Part shown: piece after piece, positions 30,953 to 36,139 of the stretch
Numbering within the stretch: the first letter of the stretch is position 1
How the letters are laid out: each line of letters starts with the position of its first letter
Origin: Amycolatopsis tucumanensis
GTDB taxonomy: Bacteria; Actinomycetota; Actinomycetes; Mycobacteriales; Pseudonocardiaceae
Length of the DNA stretch: 36,139 bases
Assembly (NCBI RefSeq): GCF_021654135.1
Contig: NZ_JAKGSD010000071.1
Span: forward strand, 1 to 36,139
Reading direction: 5' to 3'
Made by a program: the position numbers and the translations under genes
The notes under the pieces: generated by a model
What the model saw: the letters and a program-made list of their open reading frames with translations, nothing else
Database searches by the model: none
Told to the model about the DNA's origin: nothing

Positions 30953-32313
30953 CCATTCCGCGATTCTGGCCGCGGACTTTGCGGTGGCAGGTGATCCTGC
31001 TCGTCAGCGGGTTGCTCCTGCTGCTCACCACCACCGCGATCGTCACCACCGCGGCCCGCGTCCACGTGACCGACGTCGGTTCGCGGGTGCGGGAGACGCT
31101 GCGCCCGGCGCAGGCCGCGGTCGCCGCGCTCGGCCGGGGTTACGTGGACATGGAAACGGGCGAACTCGGTTTTCTGCTGACCCGTGATCCGCAATTCCTG
31201 CAGCCCTACGAAACGGGGAGCGCGGCGGTCACCGCGGCGGAGGACAGCATCGCCCGGTTGATGGCGGACGACGCGGAAACGATGGGCCTCCTTTCCGCGG
31301 TGAGCGCGGCCGGGATCGCCTGGCGCACCCAGGCCGCCGAGCCGGCGATCGCGCGGGCCCGCGCGAACGGCACCGTCGCGGACAACCAGCAGGGCAGGGC
31401 GTTGTTCGACACCTTGCGCGCCCGGCTGACCGCGCTGGGCGACCACGTCGACCAGCTCATCGCGGCCAGGCTGGCGTCGTCGCGCCGGGCGAACGCCACC
31501 GCGAACGTGACCACCGGGGTGTGCGTGGGTCTCGCGCTGGTGCTGGGCCTGGCGAGCGTGCTCATCCTGCGCCGCTCGCTCGTCACGCCGCTGAACCGGC
31601 TGGTCGCGCAGGTGCGCGAGGTGTCCGCGGGCGACCTGCACCGCGAGGTCGAGGCGGCCGGGCCGGAGGAGGTGACCAGGCTCGGCGAAGCGGTCGAGGC
31701 GATGCGGGTGCGGATCCTGTCGGAGGCCGACCAGGTGGCGGCTGCCTCCAACCGGATCGCCCGGCTGGAGGAGACCGACCGGATCGCCCGCACGCTCGGC
31801 GACACGGCGATCCGCCGGCTCTACGGCATCACGCTGGACCTGCAGTCCGCGGCCGCCCGGTTCCCCCGGTCCGGCCCGGTGATGGCGACCGCGATCAGCG
31901 GCATCGACCGCACGATCTCGGCGTTGCGGAGCTCCGTCTACGGCACGGCGACGCGCACCCAGCCTCCGCTGCACACCCAGGTCAGCGAGGTGGTCGGGGA
32001 GCTGGAGAGCACCCACGGGCACGCGCCGGGGCTGCTGCTCACCGGCGACCTCGACGCCGAGCCACCCGCGGAGGTCGCCGCCGAGGTCACCCAGGTGCTG
32101 CGCGACTTCCTCCGCGCCACCGCGGTGCCGGAGGGCGGCGCGGAGGAGGTCGAGCTGGCCCTGTCCGGCGAGGAGATCCGGCTGCGCGTGACCTGCGCGG
32201 TGCCGGACGAGCGGGTGGCCGGCGTGGAGCGGGCACTGGCGGAGGCGTCCGCGGACGCGGTGGTGCGCCGCGAGCCGGACCGCGTCACGGTCGAGTGGCG
32301 GCGTCCGTTGTGA
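30949..32313 (+). CDS. CHASE3-HAMP histidine-kinase-like protein lacking the phospho-acceptor
   Basis: A 454-residue membrane sensor. TM1 is at residues 13-37 (WQVILLVSGLLLLLTTTAIV), then an extracellular CHASE3 domain (DMETGELGFLLTRDPQFLQP), TM2 (VCVGLALVLGLASVLIL), and HAMP (RRSLVTPLNRLVAQVREVSAG onward). The next part resembles the HisKA_3 dimerisation helix of NarL-type kinases, usually D-R-I-A-R-D-L-H-D; here it reads DRIARTLGDTAIRRLYGITL, so the histidine is glycine. The ATPase part lacks the N-box and D-x-G. It is thus probably a pseudo-kinase, not active. The GTG start overlaps the MFS stop (GTGA), coupling it to the exporter. No response regulator is nearby. It converges with def, overlapping by 29 bases. 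Confidence 0.85.
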   Translation: MTIPRFWPRTLRWQVILLVSGLLLLLTTTAIVTTAARVHVTDVGSRVRETLRPAQAAVAALGRGYVDMETGELGFLLTRDPQFLQPYETGSAAVTAAEDSIARLMADDAETMGLLSAVSAAGIAWRTQAAEPAIARARANGTVADNQQGRALFDTLRARLTALGDHVDQLIAARLASSRRANATANVTTGVCVGLALVLGLASVLILRRSLVTPLNRLVAQVREVSAGDLHREVEAAGPEEVTRLGEAVEAMRVRILSEADQVAAASNRIARLEETDRIARTLGDTAIRRLYGITLDLQSAAARFPRSGPVMATAISGIDRTISALRSSVYGTATRTQPPLHTQVSEVVGELESTHGHAPGLLLTGDLDAEPPAEVAAEVTQVLRDFLRATAVPEGGAEEVELALSGEEIRLRVTCAVPDERVAGVERALAEASADAVVRREPDRVTVEWRRPL

Positions 32314-32902
32314 CGACCGGGTAGGCCGGTTCGCTCATCTCCGCCAGCGCGGTCTCGCGGCCCTCCGGCGTGAGGTGGTCGATGTAGAGGCGGCCGTTGA
32401 GGTGGTCGGTCTCGTGCTGGAAGCAGCGGGCGAGCAGGTCGCGGCCCGGCACGGCGACGGGGTTGCCCGCGAGGTCGAAGCCACGGACGGTGACCTGGGC
32501 GGGGCGTTCGACGACGGCCCTGGCGCCGGGCACGGACAGGCAGCCTTCGGGGTGGGCGCCGGTCTCGTCACCGGCGACCTCGATGACCGGGTTCACCACG
32601 TGGCCGGCGTGCCACAGCTCGCCCTCGCTGCGTGCGTAGCTCTCCGGGCAGAGGTAGACGAACACGCGCAGCGGGACGCCGATCTGGTTGGCCGCGAGGC
32701 CGACGCCGCTGGCGGTGCGCATGCTGACGAACATGTCGGACACCAGCTGGGCGAGGTCGTCGCCGAACTCGGTGACGTCGGCGCACGGCCGGTGCAGCAC
32801 GGGGTTGCCGACGACGGTGATGGGCCGGGACTCACCCCGGGCGTAGTGGTGGGCCAGGTCGCCGCCGGTGGTGACGTCGTGGTGGACCTCGATCTCGGAC
32901 AT
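32285..32902 (-). CDS. def: Peptide deformylase
   Basis: A 205-residue peptide deformylase that removes the formyl group from nascent proteins. All three family motifs are present: GVGLAANQIG (66-75), EGCLSVPG with the metal ligand C121, and QHETDHLNG (162-170) with H163, E164 and H167. The N-terminal ~25 residues (MSEIEVHHDVTTGGDLAHHY) are an extension beyond the usual start of the fold. ATG 32902 has no clear Shine-Dalgarno sequence. No fmt gene is adjacent, so it may be a second copy; in actinomycetes extra deformylases sometimes provide resistance. The 3' end overlaps the pseudo-kinase gene by 29 bases. Confidence 0.95.
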   Translation of the reverse strand: MSEIEVHHDVTTGGDLAHHYARGESRPITVVGNPVLHRPCADVTEFGDDLAQLVSDMFVSMRTASGVGLAANQIGVPLRVFVYLCPESYARSEGELWHAGHVVNPVIEVAGDETGAHPEGCLSVPGARAVVERPAQVTVRGFDLAGNPVAVPGRDLLARCFQHETDHLNGRLYIDHLTPEGRETALAEMSEPAYPVVTTDAATRP

Positions 32903-32975
32903 GGGACGAGTAAATCAACCGGGCGCGGGTATGACCGCGAGTGCCCAGTTCGAGTGCACCAAAAGGCAGGCAGAG

Positions 32976-33392
32976 ATGACGAAGGCTCGCGAAATCATGA
33001 CGCCGGACCCCGAGTGCGTGCGGACCAGCGACACCGTGCTCGACGCCGCGAAGCGGATGGCGGAGCTCCAGGTGGGGGCGATGCCCATCTGCGGTGAGGA
33101 CAACCGGCTCAAGGGGATGCTGACCGATCGGGACATCGTGGTGAAGGTGCTGGCGGAGGGCAAGGACCCGCGCGCGGTGAACGCCGGGGAGCTCGCGCAG
33201 GGCGAGGCGGTCACGATCGGCGCCGACGACGATGCGAAGGAGATCCTGCGCACGATGTCGCAGCACCAGGTCCGGCGGCTCCCCGTGATCGACGGCCACG
33301 ACCTGGTGGGGATCGTCGCGCAGGCGGACGTGGCGCGATCGCTGGACGAGCCCGAAATCGGCGATTTGCTGCAGGCACTGTCGGCCGATTGA
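32976..33392 (+). CDS. Two-CBS-domain protein
   Basis: A 138-residue protein made of a CBS-domain pair: first REIMTPDPECVRTSDTVLDA with GAMPICGEDNRLKGMLTDRD (residues 5-57), then GEAVTIGADDDAKEILRTM with QVRRLPVIDGHDLVGIVAQADVA (about 75-125). CBS pairs bind adenosyl compounds such as AMP or ATP; stand-alone ones (HRP1-like) occur under stress in actinobacteria. ATG 32976 has AAAAGG upstream. A strong terminator follows (33412-33457) and then the repeat array. It is 73 bases from the divergent def gene. Confidence 0.92.
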   Translation: MTKAREIMTPDPECVRTSDTVLDAAKRMAELQVGAMPICGEDNRLKGMLTDRDIVVKVLAEGKDPRAVNAGELAQGEAVTIGADDDAKEILRTMSQHQVRRLPVIDGHDLVGIVAQADVARSLDEPEIGDLLQALSAD

Positions 33393-33411
33393 TGGCGGTA
33401 GGTTCATCCGC

Positions 33412-33457
33412 GCCCGGAGGGGCGTCAACGCTCGGTCGTTGAGCGCCCGCTCCGGGC
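33412..33457 (+). terminator. Long hairpin terminator after the CBS gene
   Basis: Left arm 33412-33430 pairs with right arm 33437-33457, giving 19 bp with two single-base bulges (33443 and 33449) and a 6-base loop. The inner six pairs are TCAACG/CGTTGA, the outer eight GCCCGGAG/CTCCGGGC, and TTT follows. It lies 19 bases after the CBS stop. Its right arm contains the first CCCGCTC of the tandem array. Confidence 0.7.
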
Positions 33458-34066
33458 TTTGCGCTGTGTCGTGGAGATCCGCTCGCGGGTTTGCGCCTCG
33501 TTGCGGCCCGCTCGTTGGCCGTGCCCTGCGTCGTAGAGGCCGCTCGCAGGTTTCCGCTCCTCGTTGCGACCCGCTCGCTGGCCGTGCGCTGCCTCGCAAA
33601 AGCCCCGCGCAGGTGTCCGCCTCCACATCGCGACCCGCCCGCGATCGTGCGCCGCCTCGTAAAAGCCCCGCGCAGGTGTCCACCCCCACATCGCGACCCG
33701 CCCGCCACCATGCGCCGCCCCGTAACGCCCCACGCACGCTTACGCCCCCACAAAGCGACCCGCCCGCGACCGTGCGCCGCCTCGTAAAAGCCCCGCGCAC
33801 GTCTCCGCCCCCACAAAGCGACCCGCCCGCCACCACGCGCCGCCCCGTAACGCCCCACGCACGCTTACGCCCCCACAAAGCGACCCGCCCGCGACCGTGC
33901 GCCACCCCGTAACGCCCACGCACGCTTACGCCTCCACAAAGCGACCCCGCCCGCCACCATGCGCCGCCTCGTAAAAGCCCCCGCGCACGTCTCCGCCCCA
34001 CACAGCGACCCGCCCACCACCGCACGCCTCGTAAAGGCCCACGCAGGTGTCCGCTCCTCATTGCGG
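33446..34066. repeat. Tandem array of ten ~62-bp units (plus a partial eleventh)
   Basis: Units begin at CCCGC[T/C]C, usually after GCGA: 33446, 33507, 33570, 33634, 33697, 33759, 33822, 33884, 33946 and 34009, with a truncated eleventh at 34067. Spacing is 61, 63, 64, 63, 62, 63, 62, 62, 63 and 58. From unit 4 to unit 9 the bases after CCCGCCC alternate, GCGACCGTGCG-like in even units and GCCACCATGCG-like in odd units, so there is a ~125-bp dimer repeat. A second region exists in two forms, CTCGTAAAAGCCCCGCGCA (A type) and CCCGTAACGCCCCACGCACG (B type). Outer units are more diverged than inner ones, as expected for recombining minisatellites. Unit lengths are not multiples of three, so no reading frame is kept. 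Confidence 0.9.
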
Positions 34067-34073
34067 CCCGCTC

Positions 34074-34309
34074 CGGCGTCTCGCTGTCCGGGGCTCCAGC
34101 CGATCTACCCCGCGCGTCTACCCCCTGTTGCTCCAGTCAGGTGATCCAACCAATTCGACCCGATGGGGTGGCGATTTTCCGCCCAGCACCGGTTTTTGTC
34201 GGTCCCCGTCCTTAACGTGGCTGCCATGAACCTGACAACCCACCCTGGTCCCAAGTGGACGGTCCGCATCCGCACCGCCCTGCTGGGTGCCGCGCGCGCC
34301 CTGGCCAGG
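34074..34309. other. Intergenic DNA between the array and dodecin
   Basis: A 236-base region with lower GC than its neighbours near 34130-34220. It holds the end of the array and, at 34213-34218, TAACGT seven bases before an ATG at 34226, a leaderless-promoter look. The frame from that ATG has no stop until it runs antisense through dodecin, so I do not call a gene. Confidence 0.4.
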
Positions 34310-34525
34310 TCAGTCCGCGTCCTCCAGCCGGAACCCGACCTTCAACCCGACCTGGAAGTGACCGATCGCGCCGTTCTCGATGTGCCCGCGTATTTCGGTC
34401 ACCTCGAACCAGTCCAACCCCCGCAACGTCTGCGCCGCACGCTCGATCCCCCCGCGAATGGCGGCGTCCAGGCTCTCACTGGACGAGCCGACGATCTCAG
34501 TGACGCGATAGGTGTGCCCGGCCAT
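34310..34525 (-). CDS. Dodecin family flavin/CoA-binding protein
   Basis: A 71-residue dodecin. The pattern YRVTEIVGSSSESLDAAIRG, then LRGLDWFEVTEIRGHIENG and FQVGLKVGFRLED, is highly characteristic. The tryptophan in LDWFEV (W39) stacks on flavin in studied homologues. The protein forms a hollow dodecamer that stores FMN, FAD or CoA. ATG 34525 has GGAGG 7 bases upstream. It lies next to the array and is divergent from the nitroreductase gene, a flavoenzyme, which may be a functional link. Confidence 0.95.
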   Translation of the reverse strand: MAGHTYRVTEIVGSSSESLDAAIRGGIERAAQTLRGLDWFEVTEIRGHIENGAIGHFQVGLKVGFRLEDAD

Positions 34526-34856
34526 CTCAGGCCTCCTTGCCCTAGGCGAATCCCGGCCCCGGCATTGTCACCCGCCACGCCCGCCACCGCATCCCGCTCC
34601 CGATCTCACGCGCCCGTCGCGACAACCCACCCAAGCCCCTGGGCGAACCCCAGCCTCAACATCGCCACCGCCACATCCCCCGCACGACTCCGCTCACCCA
34701 CACACGACCTATGCGCCTTCCCCACGGCTAACCATCAACGCGCACCCACCCCACTCCCCTCCTGCCCGCTCTCCGCCCAGCCCACGAGTGGCCACCTCAA
34801 GATCCGCGCGCCGGGGACCGGCGCCGGTCACTCGGGCGCATGCCAGGATCGGGGGC
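34526..34856. other. C-rich intergenic region
   Basis: Three hundred thirty-one bases between divergent dodecin and nitroreductase genes. The plus strand is very C-rich and G-poor from about 34570 to 34800. I see no gene, repeat or palindrome of note. CAGGAT stands 7 bases before the nitroreductase ATG and may be its -10 element. Confidence 0.4.
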
Positions 34857-35492
34857 ATGACACCAGAGGAGCTGTTGACCACCACCCGCAGCGTGCGCAA
34901 GCGGCTGGACCTGTCACGTCCCGTCCCGCGCGAGCTCATCGAGCGCGCGATCACCCTCGCGCTGCAGGCGCCGACCGGGTCGAACCGGCAGGACTGGCAC
35001 TGGGTCGTGGTCACCGACGCCGACAAGCGCGCCAAGCTGGCCGAGCTGTACGCGAAGTCCTACAAGGCCTACCGCGACCTCGGCCCGGCGCCGGAGGAGC
35101 GCTACCCCGGCGACACGGACCGCGCCGCCACCCAGCACCGGGTGATGAACAGCGCCGACTACCTGGCCGAGCACATGGCCGAGGTGCCGGTGCTGCTCGT
35201 CCCGGCGATCCACGTCCCGGGCGGCAAGCTGCCCGGGGGCAACCAGGCCGGTCTGTGGGGCTCGATCCTGCCCGCGGTGTGGAGCTACATGCTCGCCGCG
35301 CGCACCCTCGGGCTCGGCACCGCGTGGACGTCGCTGCACCTGGTCTACGAGAAGGAGGCTGCTGAACTGCTGGGCATCCCGGACCACGTCCGGCAGGCGG
35401 CGCTGATCCCGACGGCGTTCTACACCGGCGAGACGTTCAAGCCGGCGAAGCGCCAGCCGCTGTCCGAGGTCCTGCACTACGACCAGTGGTGA
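34857..35492 (+). CDS. Nitroreductase-family FMN oxidoreductase
   Basis: A 211-residue nitroreductase-fold flavoenzyme: TTTRSVRKRLDLSRPVPREL at the N-terminus with the FMN-phosphate arginines, LQAPTGSNRQDWHWVVV, GSILPAVWSYMLAARTLGLGTAWTS and IPTAFYTGETFKPAKRQPL at the end. The family reduces nitro compounds, quinones or other substrates with NAD(P)H. ATG 34857 is the first start matching the family N-terminus. It overlaps nothing and is followed 4 bases later by the Nudix gene, so both form one operon ending at the terminator at 35997-36031. Confidence 0.93.
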   Translation: MTPEELLTTTRSVRKRLDLSRPVPRELIERAITLALQAPTGSNRQDWHWVVVTDADKRAKLAELYAKSYKAYRDLGPAPEERYPGDTDRAATQHRVMNSADYLAEHMAEVPVLLVPAIHVPGGKLPGGNQAGLWGSILPAVWSYMLAARTLGLGTAWTSLHLVYEKEAAELLGIPDHVRQAALIPTAFYTGETFKPAKRQPLSEVLHYDQW

Positions 35493-35496
35493 CCCG

Positions 35497-35979
35497 GTGC
35501 CCACGAAAAGCGCGGCGTTCCTGCTGTACCGCCTGACCGGCGGCGGTGGCGTCGAGGTGCTCATCGCGCACATGGGCGGGCCGTTCTGGGCGCGCAAGAA
35601 CGAACGAGCCTGGTCCATCCCGAAGGGCGAGTACACCGACGAGGACCCGCTGCCCGCCGCACGGCGCGAGTTCGCCGAGGAGGTCGGCGAGCCCGTGCTC
35701 ACCGGCGAGATCCTGGAGCTGGGCGAGTTCCGCCAGCCGAGCGGCAAGGTCATCACGACGTTCGCCGCGGAGGGCGACTTCGACCCGGCCGGCTTCGCCA
35801 GCAACACATTCGAGATGGAGTGGCCGAAGGGCTCCGGGCGCGTGCAGGAGTTCCCGGAGGTCGACCGCATCGAGTGGACCACGCCCGAACGCGCCGCGGA
35901 ACTGCTCGTCAAGGGCCAGGTGCCGATCATCGCCCGCCTGCGGGAAACGCTGGTGGCGCAAGGAGTTCTGCGCGCCTGA
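35497..35979 (+). CDS. Nudix hydrolase
   Basis: A 160-residue Nudix hydrolase. The Nudix box is GEYTDEDPLPAARREFAEEV followed by G, fitting G-x5-E-x7-R-E-U-x-E-E-x-G-U. Upstream is AFLLYRLTGGGGVEVLIAH and WARKNERAWSIPKGE, and the C-terminal part contains WPKGSGRVQEFPEVDRIEW, typical of the NUDIX group active on diadenosine or nucleotide diphosphates. It uses GTG 35497, 4 bases after the nitroreductase stop. The substrate is unknown; the pair may act in nucleotide or flavin-nucleotide clean-up, which is inference. Confidence 0.93.
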   Translation: MPTKSAAFLLYRLTGGGGVEVLIAHMGGPFWARKNERAWSIPKGEYTDEDPLPAARREFAEEVGEPVLTGEILELGEFRQPSGKVITTFAAEGDFDPAGFASNTFEMEWPKGSGRVQEFPEVDRIEWTTPERAAELLVKGQVPIIARLRETLVAQGVLRA

Positions 35980-35996
35980 CCCCAGGGCCCCAGCAC

Positions 35997-36031
35997 GGTT
36001 CCGCCCGGACACCTCACCTCCGGGCGGAACC
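35997..36031 (+). terminator. Hairpin terminator of the nitroreductase-Nudix operon
   Basis: GGTTCCGCCCGGA (35997-36009) and TCCGGGCGGAACC (36019-36031) form a perfect 13-bp stem with a 9-base loop, 17 bases after the Nudix stop. Confidence 0.8.
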
Positions 36032-36066
36032 ACCGGGCAGGCCGGCTTGCCCCGAGCGGCCGGCTA

Positions 36067-36139
36067 GGGCGTGTCTGACAAAGGTCGCGGTTGGTGGCTG
36101 GGATGCTGCTGGTTGTGTCGCGGTTTGAGTTGCTCTCGG
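36067..36139 (+). mobile_element. Left end of an IS5-type insertion sequence (cut by window)
   Basis: GGGCGTGTCTGACAAAGG from 36067 has the look of a terminal inverted repeat of actinomycete IS5-group elements, and it is preceded by CTAG at 36064-36067, a common TA/CTAG-type target. Composition drops to roughly 60% GC. A transposase-like start follows. The right end lies outside the window, so the duplication cannot be checked. Confidence 0.65.
36115..36139 (+). CDS. IS5-family transposase, N-terminal fragment
   Basis: GTG 36115 begins VSRFELLS, the usual opening of IS5/IS112-type transposases (then D-A-E-W in full copies), and the window ends after eight codons. An in-frame ATG at 36103 (MLLV) is another possible start. 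The short length makes this a pattern-based call. It depends on the terminal repeat just upstream. Confidence 0.55.

Noticed and set aside
33439..33912. 157-codon plus-strand frame over the array with repeated RKSPAQVS-like peptides
   Set aside because: The peptide repeat breaks whenever unit length changes; no ribosome binding site.
32832..34061. 409-codon open frame on the minus strand through the tandem array
   Set aside because: It runs antisense through the CBS gene, and the repeat units are not multiples of three, so the peptide repeat is not kept.
33446..34073. CRISPR array
   Set aside because: Units are similar along their full length with no unique spacers, are longer than CRISPR repeats, and no cas genes are present.
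34226..34525. Small leaderless gene starting at ATG 34226
   Set aside because: TAACGT is well placed, but the frame has no nearby stop and becomes the antisense of dodecin.
1..36139. tRNA, rRNA or riboswitch genes
   Set aside because: No sequence with the tRNA T-loop/acceptor layout or a known riboswitch core was seen by reading; a covariance-model search would be needed to exclude them.

Overview
The window is a very GC-rich actinomycete chromosome segment. Codons strongly favour G/C at the third position, GTG and TTG starts are common, and there are F420/LLM oxidoreductase, SARP, ECF42 and MocR-type genes. The gene content suggests a Pseudonocardiaceae-like soil actinomycete (Amycolatopsis or a relative). 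That placement is inference from family content and composition; there is no rRNA or other phylogenetic marker here.

Layout. 1-5.2 kb: a YbjN-fold protein, the RNA ligase RtcB, an Lrp-type regulator, a small serine hydrolase, DUF4865, a methyltransferase, a degenerate ATPase-fold protein and a MarR regulator. 5.2-10.7 kb: prolyl iminopeptidase divergent from MarR, an LLM F420 oxidoreductase, a methyltransferase overlapping an Ada-N-like zinc protein, a divergent MerR/SDR pair and an HD-domain protein. 10.7-17.5 kb: an FAD oxidoreductase preceded by a SARP-type box, the large SARP/ATPase/TPR regulator that probably reads it, and a MocR regulator divergent from an EamA exporter, whose start codons overlap. 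17.5-24.3 kb: a LigD-type DNA ligase, a decayed haem peroxidase, a LAL (LuxR) regulator, a NAD kinase and a one-TM protein. 24.4-28.3 kb: Tat-exported PhoD, an ECF42 sigma factor with its DGPF partner, and a membrane protein/winged-helix pair with a strong palindrome upstream. 28.5-33.4 kb: a tandem AsnC regulator divergent from an MFS exporter coupled to a CHASE3-HAMP protein that looks like a pseudo-histidine kinase, then peptide deformylase and a two-CBS protein. 33.4-34.1 kb: a non-coding tandem array of ten ~62-bp units. 34.3-36.0 kb: dodecin, a nitroreductase-Nudix operon with a clear terminator. The last ~70 bases look like the left end of an IS5-type insertion sequence.

The region is dominated by regulator-target pairs, usually divergent: MarR/Pip, MerR/SDR, MocR/EamA, AsnC/MFS, SARP/FAD oxidoreductase, sigma/DGPF and wHTH/membrane protein. 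For most of them a matching operator-like repeat can be read directly in the intergenic DNA. Many genes appear to be leaderless, with a TANNNT -10 element 5-8 bases before the start codon and no Shine-Dalgarno sequence. Six convergent pairs overlap at their 3' ends. Two hairpins lie inside the last codons of genes and probably act as terminators.

The observations I consider most unusual are the 62-bp array that starts inside the terminator of the CBS gene, the 11-bp-spaced direct repeats placed exactly 8 bp from a -10 element in front of the FAD oxidoreductase, the three-site operator over the overlapping MocR/EamA starts, and the MFS-coupled pseudo-kinase. No RNA genes and no CRISPR array were recognised.
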